Shown piece after piece: positions 32,561 through 40,134 of a stretch of DNA of 64,000 nt. Positions within the stretch are counted from its first letter, which is position 1. The number at the start of each line of letters is the position of its first letter. The DNA comes from Limosilactobacillus antri DSM 16041 (GTDB lineage: Bacteria > Bacillota > Bacilli > Lactobacillales > Lactobacillaceae). The notes under the pieces were generated by a model. That model made no database searches and was not told the DNA's origin. It saw only the letters and a program-made list of their open reading frames with translations. Position numbers and translations under genes: made by a program. Where the stretch lies: positions 1 through 64,000 of the forward strand of contig NZ_GG700737.1 in NCBI RefSeq assembly GCF_000160835.1, written 5' to 3'.

Positions 32561-33580
32561 ATGGGAAAAAAAGTAACAATTCGAGATATTGCCCGTCTGG
32601 CCGGAGTGTCGGTAACGACCGTTTCTCAGGTGCTGAACGGCAAGGGCAACCGCTTTAGCAAGAGCACGCGCGAGAAGATCCTAAAGCTGCGGGATGAGTA
32701 CCAGTACGTGCCGGACTTCCATGCCCGAAGCCTGATTATGAAGGAGAACATCAATACTATCGGGGTATTGGTGCCGAACGTCAGCGAACCATTTTTTGGA
32801 AGCTTTGTTGAAGGGGTTCAACAGGTCGCGCGGCAGGAAAAACTGATCCCGTTAATCTTCAGTGCGAACCGGGACCCGAAGCTGGAAAAGGCCTACCTGG
32901 AGCAGATGGTGGAGCGGTCGATTGATGGGCTGATTATCGCAAGCGCCCGGATGACCACCGAAATGATTAACCAGGCCCTGGCGAACCGGGAGCTCCCGTA
33001 CATCTTGTTTGACCGAAATTACGATCAGGTCGGGACCCGGGTCCAGACCGATGATTACCATGGTGGCCAGCTGGCTGCGCAACACCTTGTTGAACTGGGC
33101 CACCAGAAGTTTTTGTACCTGGGGGTTAACTACCTGACGGAAAACTTTAAGCAGCGCTTAGCCGGGTTTAAGGACACTTTATTGGCTAATCAGTTGGCCT
33201 TTAACGATGAAGAGGATGTTTTACGTACGGACCTCAGCCGTCAGGGGGGCTACGAAGCGGCCCGAGCGGTCGCCAGCAGCGGTGCCACGGCGGTCTTTAC
33301 CGTTAATGACGACGTTGCCATTGGGCTGTTGCGCGGGTTGCGTGAACTGAAGGTCCGGGTGCCGGAAGAGATTTCCGTGGTGGGCTACGATGATATTGCC
33401 TTGGATGAGTACATTTATCCCCCATTGACCACCATCCACCAGCCGATTTTTGACTTAGGGGTTGGCGCAACGAAAATCCTGCTGGACCGAATTGACCACA
33501 AACGGCAGTCCGAGCAGGTCGAGCACTTCCCCGTGCGGCTCGTTCGTCGGGAGAGCACGGCACCATATCGTATGGTATAG
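32561..33580 (+). CDS. rbsR: LacI-family regulator, probably of ribose use
   Basis: A 339-residue LacI/GalR repressor. The N-terminal HTH (VTIRDIARLAGVSVTTVSQV) with hinge (residues about 1-60) is followed by a periplasmic-binding-like effector domain (TIGVLVPNVSEPFFGSFVEG onward). It sits 31 bp upstream of rbsK in the same direction, which suggests a ribose-responsive regulator. AAGAGGAA precedes the ATG. No ribose transporter or RbsD gene is present in the window. Confidence 0.88.
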   Translation: MGKKVTIRDIARLAGVSVTTVSQVLNGKGNRFSKSTREKILKLRDEYQYVPDFHARSLIMKENINTIGVLVPNVSEPFFGSFVEGVQQVARQEKLIPLIFSANRDPKLEKAYLEQMVERSIDGLIIASARMTTEMINQALANRELPYILFDRNYDQVGTRVQTDDYHGGQLAAQHLVELGHQKFLYLGVNYLTENFKQRLAGFKDTLLANQLAFNDEEDVLRTDLSRQGGYEAARAVASSGATAVFTVNDDVAIGLLRGLRELKVRVPEEISVVGYDDIALDEYIYPPLTTIHQPIFDLGVGATKILLDRIDHKRQSEQVEHFPVRLVRRESTAPYRMV

Positions 33581-33611
33581 TATTAGTACAGAACACGAGG
33601 AGGATTACAAA

Positions 33612-34529
33612 ATGAATAAAGTAACAATTGTCGGTAGCTTAAATGTCGACACGACGTTGCGGATCAAGCGGATGCCCCTGCCTGGCGAAACTTTAGCAGC
33701 GGAAGGCAAGAGCAGCGCCGCAGGAGGCAAGGGGGCCAACCAAGCAGTTTCGGCCGCCCGGTCCGGCGCGCAGACCGCCTTTATCGGTGAAGTCGGTAAG
33801 GATAATAGCGGCCAGATGATGCTAAGTGAAATGAAGGCAAACGGGATTGACGTTGCCGGAATTCGGGAAAATGACCAGGTCGGTACCGGGACCGCGTCGA
33901 TTTTGCTGGATGAAAATGGGCAAAACAGTATCCTGATTTATGGCGGGGCCAACCAGCAGCTTAGTCCCGCAGATGTGGAAGCGGCGCAGGATAAGATTAC
34001 GACAGCCGACTTTGTGGTGGCCCAGTTTGAAACGCCCCAAGCTGCGACTCTCCGTGCTTTCCAGCTGGCAAAGGAAAATGGCGTAGCCACCATCTTAAAT
34101 CCGGCACCGGCCCAGAAGATTGACCCGGAAGTTTTGAAGCTGACGGACCTGATTATTCCAAACGAAACGGAAAGTGCGGAATTGACTGGGGTGATCATTA
34201 CTGATGAGACCTCAATGCTGATTTCAGCGGCTAAGTTTGCCCAAATGGGGGTCCGCAACCTGATCATTACCGTCGGGGCCAAGGGAGCGTTCTACTGCAC
34301 GCAGGACGGTTATAACTTTATTCCGGCGTTTAAGGTCAACGCGGTCGACACGACTGCAGCTGGCGATACCTTTATCGGGGCACTATCGTCACAGCTCAAG
34401 CCGGATATGAGCAATATTGAAAAAGCCCTGGTTTACGCACAACGGGCTAGTTCATTAGCAGTTCAAAAGATGGGGGCCTTGCCATCAATTCCGACGAAGG
34501 AACAAATCTTGGCGGCAGGCCAAAACTAA
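33612..34529 (+). CDS. rbsK: Ribokinase
   Basis: A PfkB-family sugar kinase of 305 residues that phosphorylates D-ribose to ribose-5-phosphate. The first signature is AAGGKGANQAVSAAR (about residue 37) and the second is DTTAAGDTFIGAL (about 248; the Asp of AAGD is catalytic). The start is the ATG at 33612 after GAGGAGGATT; the longer frame back to 33462 overlaps rbsR and is not used. Confidence 0.96.
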   Translation: MNKVTIVGSLNVDTTLRIKRMPLPGETLAAEGKSSAAGGKGANQAVSAARSGAQTAFIGEVGKDNSGQMMLSEMKANGIDVAGIRENDQVGTGTASILLDENGQNSILIYGGANQQLSPADVEAAQDKITTADFVVAQFETPQAATLRAFQLAKENGVATILNPAPAQKIDPEVLKLTDLIIPNETESAELTGVIITDETSMLISAAKFAQMGVRNLIITVGAKGAFYCTQDGYNFIPAFKVNAVDTTAAGDTFIGALSSQLKPDMSNIEKALVYAQRASSLAVQKMGALPSIPTKEQILAAGQN

Positions 34530-34595
34530 ACGCGCAATGGGGGATGCGGCAGTTAATGCCACGTCTCCTTAGTTTTTAAGCGAGGTTAATGACTA

Positions 34596-34832
34596 ATGAA
34601 AGCAGAATACCTAATCAAGGTGATTTTACCGCCGTTTATTATTTTTGCGGTCCTGGTGGCCCTGACGATTGCTAAGCTGATCTCCGGCTGGCTGATGTAT
34701 GTACTGTGGATTGGCGGCTTTGTGGTTGCCAACCTCATTGTCACAAAGATTACGGCAAAGTGGAGTTACCAGCGGCGGCGTGAACTGCGGATGAAGGAAG
34801 AACAGAAAAATGCAAAAAATACGGACAAGTAG
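34596..34832 (+). CDS. Small two-TM membrane protein
   Basis: A 78-residue protein with two hydrophobic helices (about residues 6-27 and 32-50) and a basic, then mixed-charge cytoplasmic tail (WSYQRRRELRMKEEQKNAKN). The family is unknown. GAGG lies 9 nt before the ATG. Its 3' end overlaps the CPBP protease start by 23 bp, so the two are translated together and may work together. Confidence 0.75.
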   Translation: MKAEYLIKVILPPFIIFAVLVALTIAKLISGWLMYVLWIGGFVVANLIVTKITAKWSYQRRRELRMKEEQKNAKNTDK

Positions 34833-35502
34833 GCTGGGCAACTGGTTTTATCGGGTGGGCATTGTTGCGGTGTTCTTCCTGCTGATCCAGGTGCCGCCGA
34901 TGGCAGTGGTAATTGCCAACCGGTACCCGGCTAATCAGGAACTGGCGATTACCCTAGCCGTCATCTTTGTAGTGCTGTTTTTAGCCATCATTGCTGGGGC
35001 CCGCCGGGTCTACCGGCGTTGTAACCAGCTGCCGGTGACAAAGGGGATTAATTGGCGCCTGGTGGTTGGCGGCTATGCTGCTTTGCTGGTTGGGATGATG
35101 ATTTTTGGCTGGTTAAACCAGTGGCTTTTTCATCAGACGAGCACGGCGAATAATGAGATTATCCGGCAGCTGCTTAACCACAACCGGATTATTACGGTGG
35201 TGTTTGTTATATCGTCGTTTACCCTGACCCCGATTGCGGAGGAGCTAATTTTTCGCGGCATCCTGACGAACCTCTTTTTTCGCCGGAATGCTCTCTGGTC
35301 TAAAATGGTCTTATCGGGATTGGTCTTTTCGGCAGCCCATACGAGTACGACGATTGTCAGCTTCCTGCTTTATTGCTTCATGGGGATGGTCCTGACGTAC
35401 GTTTACCGACAGTCTGGCAATTTAAAAAATAGTATCTTGGTTCACGGGATTAATAATTTGCTGGCGATGCTGATGATGGTGATGTCGCTAGCCGGTAATT
35501 GA
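34810..35502 (+). CDS. CPBP-family intramembrane metalloprotease (CAAX protease-like)
   Basis: A 230-residue polytopic protein. The catalytic motifs of the Abi/CPBP family are visible: EELIFRG (about residue 145), an SAAHTSTT histidine (about 178) and HGINNLLA (about 215). In lactobacilli such proteins are linked to bacteriocin self-immunity or envelope processing; no bacteriocin gene is nearby. The start overlaps the upstream small membrane protein. Confidence 0.88.
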   Translation: MQKIRTSRLGNWFYRVGIVAVFFLLIQVPPMAVVIANRYPANQELAITLAVIFVVLFLAIIAGARRVYRRCNQLPVTKGINWRLVVGGYAALLVGMMIFGWLNQWLFHQTSTANNEIIRQLLNHNRIITVVFVISSFTLTPIAEELIFRGILTNLFFRRNALWSKMVLSGLVFSAAHTSTTIVSFLLYCFMGMVLTYVYRQSGNLKNSILVHGINNLLAMLMMVMSLAGN

Positions 35503-35510
35503 TCGCTTAG

Positions 35511-35551
35511 AAATGGCAAGTGAGGCTGAGCGCCTTGCTTGCCATTTTTTA
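35511..35551 (+). terminator. Terminator of the CPBP gene
   Basis: AAATGGCAAG pairs with CTTGCCATTT around a 21-nt loop with an inner AGGC/GCCTT helix, then TTTT. Confidence 0.85.
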
Positions 35552-35912
35552 TCCCTGTTATTAAATATACGGGAGAAGGCCTTAATTGCACTTTAGCGGG
35601 GATTTTTTCGCGGTCACTTATCAATCGGCCAATCGATAAAAGCGCTTTCGATTTTTTGCCGTGGATTTGGCAAACAGGAAGTGCGCTGGAATGGGAACCG
35701 GCTGGGGAGCGTTCGATTAGCGGTTTGCCAAAGTTTTGCAGAGGATTGTTAATCCACTTTGATTTTGCTAAATTGTTAACAGACACGTGGATTTTGCGTG
35801 AATTACGCACCAGACCATGGGGAAGGCAAATACCATGGTGGGGGGATCAATAAAAATAAAGGAGATCAAAAATCGTGACGAGTCAATAGACAATATCAGG
35901 GAGTTTTTATTA
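35552..35912. other. Intergenic region upstream of the sigma-factor gene, with a cre-like site
   Basis: No convincing gene. A cre-like TAAAAGCGCTTTCG (12 of 14 positions) lies at 35637-35650. Two CCATGG sites flank a 12-bp segment near 35814-35837. AAAGGAGATC (35860-35869) precedes GTG ACG AGT CAA TAG (from 35876), a possible five-codon leader that ends 22 bp before the sigma-factor start. Open frames on both strands over this region lack ribosome sites. Confidence 0.4.
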
Positions 35913-36464
35913 ATGCGTTTGAAACAAGGACCACAGGGACGTGATGGCGGTAACGGAAAGCAAGAAGAGATTTTTCAGCGGTATCGACCGCTAATCATCA
36001 AGCTTTGGCAACGATATTATGTTTCCGGACTTGAGCTAGCCGACTGGGAACAGGAAGCAAGACCGGTAATTCTTCGGGTTTTGGAGCTGTACCGGGGTGA
36101 CGGTAAGGATCAGTTTAGCGGCTTCTTAAAGCAGAGCTTAGTTAACCGCATCTTAGACTTATACCGGGCCCGGCAGGCTCACAAGCGGATTCCGGCAGAA
36201 AAAATTGGGGCGTTAACGCCGGAATCTGAAGAAATGCTGCAAGAGCAGCCATGGCGTCAGCCTGAGGAACTGGTTCATGGGCATTTCTGCTTGCGGCAAT
36301 TAATCGCGGCCTGCTCGCCTTTTGAACGTCAGGTACTGATTAGCTATAACCAGGGATACTCAACAGACGAGGTGGCAGAACGGCTGCGGTGTACAAAGCG
36401 TCAGGTGCAAAGTGCAATGGGACGGAGTAGGCGAAAAATGCTGGAGATTATTCAAGCCAGTTAA
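35913..36464 (+). CDS. Sigma-70 family factor, ComX/SigH-like
   Basis: A 183-residue alternative sigma factor. Region 2 is seen in QEEIFQRYRPLIIKLWQRYY to LADWEQEARPVILRVLELY (about residues 17-60). A short region 4 with HTH is seen in SPFERQVLISYNQGYSTDEVAERL (about 135-160) followed by RCTKRQVQSAMGRSRRKM. The size and layout match the ComX/SigH type tied to competence in lactobacilli. The start is the ATG at 35913 after GGGAG; a longer frame back to 35817 has no ribosome site. Confidence 0.85.
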   Translation: MRLKQGPQGRDGGNGKQEEIFQRYRPLIIKLWQRYYVSGLELADWEQEARPVILRVLELYRGDGKDQFSGFLKQSLVNRILDLYRARQAHKRIPAEKIGALTPESEEMLQEQPWRQPEELVHGHFCLRQLIAACSPFERQVLISYNQGYSTDEVAERLRCTKRQVQSAMGRSRRKMLEIIQAS

Positions 36465-36511
36465 GCGCGCATGATTGGGATATGAAGTGAGCTGATTTTT
36501 TTAGCTCAATA

Positions 36512-36540
36512 TTGTAATCGCTTACAAAATATGGTATATT
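36512..36540 (+). promoter_or_regulatory. Promoter of the structured RNA with a perfect cre operator
   Basis: -35 TTGTAA at 36512-36517, 17-bp spacer, extended -10 TGGTATATT at 36532-36540. TGTAATCGCTTACA at 36513-36526 matches every position of the CcpA cre consensus, is symmetrical (TTGTAA/TTACAA) and covers the -35 box. This predicts CcpA repression when preferred sugars are present. Confidence 0.8.
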
Positions 36541-36546
36541 ATGGGT

Positions 36547-36832
36547 GTGGAAGGAAAAGTAAATGAGTCCATGATTCGTCATGAAGTTCTCCCACCCGAT
36601 TCAGTGCCGAAGGAAGTTAAGGAGTAGGCAGAAGCAACGTAAGTGTGACCAGAAACATCGCTTAAGGTTTAGATCTAACCATCGTGGTCACCGGGGTGCG
36701 CTGATGGGGCGGTTAAAAAGCGACTTTGCGGAAGTTTAGAATCAAAGATAGTTAATTAATCAGTTCCAGTGCAAAGTAGCGAGATTCCTTCCGTATAAGT
36801 AAGGGACGAGGATTTAAGTTCTCGTCCCTTTT
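36547..36832 (+). ncRNA. Unidentified structured RNA, about 285 nt
   Basis: A transcription unit without an ORF, from a strong promoter (36512-36540) to a strong terminator (AAGGGACGAG/CTCGTCCCTT plus T6, 36801-36832). The ends pair as GGAAGGAA (36549-36556) with TTCCTTCC (36785-36792). Inside are a CATGA-TTCG-TCATG hairpin (36570-36583) and a helix GTGACCA/TGGTCAC (36644-36690) enclosing GGTT-TAGATC-TAACC. A C-rich segment TTCTCCCACCC (36587-36597) could pair with ribosome sites. It does not show the signatures of tmRNA, RNase P RNA, SRP RNA or a T-box. 6S RNA is not excluded. Confidence 0.7.
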
Positions 36833-36989
36833 TTGATTCTATATAAGGTAAGTGGCAGTTGCTGAAGCAGGTGGAGGAGCCCCGCGCGGTTTTAGCACGA
36901 ACTGGTTACGAAATGGCGATTGAATGGGGCGGCAGGAAGCCACTAAAAGGGGGAATTTGCAAAAATAATAAATTAATCCTAAATTATGC

Positions 36990-37017
36990 TTGCAATTTTT
37001 CTGGGAATCAGTATAAT
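36990..37017 (+). promoter_or_regulatory. Promoter of tRNA-Leu(CAG)
   Basis: -35 TTGCAA at 36990-36995, 16-bp spacer, -10 TATAAT at 37012-37017, 39 bp before the tRNA. Confidence 0.8.
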
Positions 37018-37055
37018 AATTATTGTTGTCTGGTTGATAACAACTAAATAGCGAT

Positions 37056-37139
37056 GCCCCAGTGGCGGAATTGGCAGACGCGCAACGTTCAGGTCGTTGT
37101 ATGGGTTTCCATGTACAGGTTCGAATCCTGTTTGGGGCA
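37056..37139 (+). tRNA. tRNA-Leu (anticodon CAG)
   Basis: An 84-nt class II tRNA. The acceptor GCCCCAG pairs with TTGGGGC (one G-U pair), the anticodon loop is TTCAGGT and the discriminator is A. No CCA is encoded. It is a single-gene transcript with its own promoter and terminator. Confidence 0.95.
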
Positions 37140-37145
37140 TATGGT

Positions 37146-37177
37146 TAGTCCGGTAAAGATTACTTTACCGGGCTTTT
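37146..37177 (+). terminator. Terminator of tRNA-Leu(CAG)
   Basis: AGTCCGGTAAAG pairs with CTTTACCGGGCT around ATTA, followed by TTTTTC. Confidence 0.92.
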
Positions 37178-37180
37178 TCT

Positions 37181-37408
37181 TTATCCATATTTGCTAGACG
37201 TACATCAGTCAGAGAGTTTGATGCTCCTAAGCCACCGGCAGCAGGGATAGTACGAGAATTGAGAATGAGTGCTTAGCAGTTGGGAGGCTTGCTCCCCAGC
37301 TGTTTTTTGTTATAATATGAAGTTGCTTTAAGAATGGGTCGAACCAACCCTGCCGGTGGGCAAACCGGTTGATGACCGTCAGATGAAATTATCAGAGGAG
37401 CAAATGCA
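37181..37408 (+). promoter_or_regulatory. iscS upstream region: hairpin, promoter and structured leader
   Basis: AGCAGTTGGGAG/CTCCCCAGCTG plus T6 (37274-37307) is a terminator-like hairpin whose source [12 protein letters not shown] unknown. The iscS promoter overlaps it: -35 TTGCTC at 37289-37294, 16-bp spacer, -10 TATAAT at 37311-37316. The leader of about 85 nt has GGGT-N7-ACCC and CCGGT-GGGCAAA-CCGG hairpins, then the ribosome site AGAGGAG. It matches no riboswitch class I know. Confidence 0.5.
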
Positions 37409-38557
37409 ATGATCTATTTTGATAATAGCGCGACGACAAAAGTATCCCCCGAAGTATTGGCTACTTATGATACGGTTAGCCAAAAAATCTGGGGGAACCC
37501 AAGCAGCCTGCACAACTTTGGTGAAGAGGCCTGGAACCTATTGGAACAGGCCCGGCAGCAAATCGCCAAGCTAATGGGTGTCAAGCCGGGTGAAATTATT
37601 TTCACCAGTGGTGGCTCAGAGGGTGACAACTGGGTGATCAAGGGAACCGCCCTGGCGAAGCACCGCTTTGGCAAACACATTATTACGACTTCTGTAGAAC
37701 ACGCGGCGGTTCGGAATGCAATGGCCCAATTGGAAGAACTGGGCTTTGAAGTTACCTACCTCCCCGTGGACAAGGAGGGGCGGATTGATCCGGCAGACGT
37801 CGAGGCGGCCCTACGTTCCGATACCATCTTAGTATCCATCATGGCCGTTAATAACGAAATTGGTACCATCCAGCCGATTAAAGAGGTTGGCGAAATTCTC
37901 AAGGATTACCCCAACGTCCACTACATGGTTGACGCAGTGCAAGCAATCGGCAAGGGCTTAGATGACCTTGTCTTCAGCGACCGGGTTGACTTTGCAACCT
38001 TCTCCGGGCATAAGTTCCATGCTCCCCGGGGGACCGGTTTTGTCTATGTTAAGAGTGGCCGGAAGCTCTCGCCGCTGATTGACGGTGGTGGCCAGGAACG
38101 GACCCTGCGGAGCGGGACCGAAAACACGCCTGGTGATGTGGCACTGGCCCGGGCAATCCGCCTAGTTAAGGAAAAGGAAGCGGCGACCGTGCAAAGCGAG
38201 CAGGCGATTAAGGAACGGATATACGACCACCTCAAGCAGTTTGACCATGTCCGGATCTTCTCTGGCCGGGATACTGGCTTTGCGCCGCACGTTCTCTGCT
38301 TTGCGATTGTCGGTGTTCGGGGAGAAACGATTGTCCACGCCTTTGAAGAACAGGGAATCTACATCTCAACCACCAGCGCATGCGCTTCCAAGAAGCATGC
38401 GGAAGCCGGGACTCTGGCTGCCATGAAGGTGCCGGAAAACGAAGCCACCAGTGCGGTCCGGATTAGTCTCGGTGACCAGAATACCCTGGCGGACGCGGAT
38501 GAATTTAACCGCGTCTTTGACCAGCTCTATGCCGGCTTCCAAAAAATTATTGATTAG
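37409..38557 (+). CDS. iscS: Cysteine desulfurase paired with ThiI
   Basis: A PLP enzyme that takes sulfur from cysteine as a persulfide. The 382-residue NifS/IscS-type protein has the PLP lysine in [11 protein letters not shown] (about residue 200) and the catalytic cysteine in SACASKKH (about 325). VEHAAVRNA carries the stacking histidine. It is followed 19 bp later by thiI, so it is probably the dedicated sulfur donor for 4-thiouridine in tRNA (NifZ type in Bacillus). AGAGGAG precedes the ATG. Confidence 0.94.
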   Translation: MIYFDNSATTKVSPEVLATYDTVSQKIWGNPSSLHNFGEEAWNLLEQARQQIAKLMGVKPGEIIFTSGGSEGDNWVIKGTALAKHRFGKHIITTSVEHAAVRNAMAQLEELGFEVTYLPVDKEGRIDPADVEAALRSDTILVSIMAVNNEIGTIQPIKEVGEILKDYPNVHYMVDAVQAIGKGLDDLVFSDRVDFATFSGHKFHAPRGTGFVYVKSGRKLSPLIDGGGQERTLRSGTENTPGDVALARAIRLVKEKEAATVQSEQAIKERIYDHLKQFDHVRIFSGRDTGFAPHVLCFAIVGVRGETIVHAFEEQGIYISTTSACASKKHAEAGTLAAMKVPENEATSAVRISLGDQNTLADADEFNRVFDQLYAGFQKIID

Positions 38558-38576
38558 CAGCGAAGGAGGAAACCAC

Positions 38577-39797
38577 TTGCAATACACTGAAATTATGGTG
38601 CGTTACGGCGAACTTTCCACGAAGGGGCACAATAAGAAATCATTTATTGACCGCTTGGGGATGAACGTCCGCCACGCCCTCCATCAATTTAGCCAAGTTA
38701 AGGTCCACGCGCAGCAGGACCGGCTCCACGTTCAACTGAACGGGGCCGACTATGATGCCGTGATGGCCCGTTTGAAAGATGTTTTCGGGATTCAAACCTT
38801 TTCCCCGTCAATTAAGGTTGCCAAAGACTTTGCAGCGGTTGCTCAAGCGGCCGAAGCGATGGTGGCGGAACAGGTGACGAAGCCGGTCACCTTTAAAATC
38901 GAAACCAAGCGGGCGGACCACCACTTTCCAATTGACACCTTTGCGATGAACAACCGGCTGGGTGGCGACCTTTTGGATAAGTTTCCGGATCAGCTGAAGG
39001 TTGACGTCCACCACCCCGACCTGACGATCCGGGTTGAAATCCGTTTGGACGGCATTTACCTTTCCAGCGAAACCATCAAGGGTGCTGGCGGCTTGCCGGT
39101 GGGAACGGCTGGTAAGGGAATGATGATGCTTTCCGGTGGAATCGACTCGCCAGTGGCCGCCTACCTGGGGATGAAGCGGGGCGTTTCGATGGAAATGGTC
39201 CACTTCTTTAGTCCGCCGTACACCAGTCCGCAGGCCCTTGCGAAGGCCAAACAGTTAACGGAAAAGCTGGCTAAGTACTCCGGCAGCATTCGGTTTATCC
39301 AGGTACCATTTACCGAAATTCAGGAAACCGTGAAGGAAAAGGTGCCGGAAGGCTACCTGATGACGGTCCAGCGGCGGATGATGCTGCGGCTGGCAACGGC
39401 GATTATGGAAAAGCGCCACGGACTAGCGATCTTTAATGGTGAGTCGCTCGGCCAGGTTGCTTCCCAGACTATGGAAAGTATGCTGGCGATTGAAGACGTG
39501 ACCAACTATCCCGTCTTGCGGCCGGTCCTCTCCTTCGACAAGACGGAAATTATCAAAATCGCCGAAGACATCGACACCTATGACCTCTCAATCCTGCCGT
39601 ATGAGGACTGCTGCACGGTCTTCACGCCGCCGTCGCCGAAGACCAAGCCGAGCGTGAAGAAGGCCCGGCTGTACGAGCAGAGGCTCGACATTGCGGGCCT
39701 GGTTCAGCGTTCCCTGGAGGGCATTAAGATTACTGAAATTCACCCGGGAGAAGACTTTTTAAACCAGAACGAGGATGTTTTCGCGGAACTTCTGTAA
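38577..39797 (+). CDS. thiI: tRNA 4-thiouridine sulfurtransferase
   Basis: ThiI adenylates U8 of tRNA and inserts sulfur. The start is a TTG at 38577, 7 nt after GGAGG, giving 406 residues ([17 protein letters not shown] as the usual N terminus). A THUMP domain spans about residues 55-165 and the PP-loop is [12 protein letters not shown] (about 183). [14 protein letters not shown] follows near 345. There is no C-terminal rhodanese domain, as in Bacillus ThiI, which relies on the partner desulfurase. Confidence 0.96.
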   Translation: MQYTEIMVRYGELSTKGHNKKSFIDRLGMNVRHALHQFSQVKVHAQQDRLHVQLNGADYDAVMARLKDVFGIQTFSPSIKVAKDFAAVAQAAEAMVAEQVTKPVTFKIETKRADHHFPIDTFAMNNRLGGDLLDKFPDQLKVDVHHPDLTIRVEIRLDGIYLSSETIKGAGGLPVGTAGKGMMMLSGGIDSPVAAYLGMKRGVSMEMVHFFSPPYTSPQALAKAKQLTEKLAKYSGSIRFIQVPFTEIQETVKEKVPEGYLMTVQRRMMLRLATAIMEKRHGLAIFNGESLGQVASQTMESMLAIEDVTNYPVLRPVLSFDKTEIIKIAEDIDTYDLSILPYEDCCTVFTPPSPKTKPSVKKARLYEQRLDIAGLVQRSLEGIKITEIHPGEDFLNQNEDVFAELL

Positions 39798-39805
39798 ATT
39801 CCTGC

Positions 39806-39834
39806 TTGACGCCGCAAAATTATTTAGCTATGAT
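39806..39834 (+). promoter_or_regulatory. Promoter of the valS T-box transcript
   Basis: -35 TTGACG at 39806-39811, 17-bp spacer, -10 TATGAT at 39829-39834. Confidence 0.85.
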
Positions 39835-39844
39835 ACAAGCATAA

Positions 39845-40078
39845 TAAGCAATGACCGAAAGAGTAGTGAGTTGAGCAGTGCCTAGCGAGGGCCGGTTGGT
39901 GAAAGGGTCCGGCTGCCGACTGACGAACGTAGCTCGGGAGCAGGCTGGCTGAACTGATAGTAGGCTGGTCCGGTTCATCACCGTTACCCAATGAACGAGG
40001 GGAGTCAAGGCACTTGGCTCAATTTAGGTGGTAACGCGAGCAATCGTCCTATCAGAAATGATGGGGCGATTTTTTTAT
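39845..40078 (+). ncRNA. T-box leader (valine) controlling valS
   Basis: Stem I has AGTA (about 39858) opposite GAA (39925-39927). The specifier is GTA (39929-39931), for Val. The T-box AGGTGGTAACGCG is at 40026-40038, with TGGT matching A73 of the tRNA-Val in this window. The terminator ATCGTCC/GGGGCGAT plus T7 ends at about 40077. Confidence 0.93.
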
Positions 40079-40134
40079 TAGTCGTGCTTACGAAGATGAT
40101 GGAATGGACAAAATGTGAAAGGAGCGATTATACG

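Noticed and set aside
35539..35853. 104-codon frame before the sigma-factor gene
   Set aside because: It begins in the terminator of the previous gene, has no ribosome site and no recognisable product.
36859..37047. 62-codon frame between the structured RNA and tRNA-Leu
   Set aside because: Non-ATG start without a ribosome site, and the tRNA-Leu promoter lies inside it.
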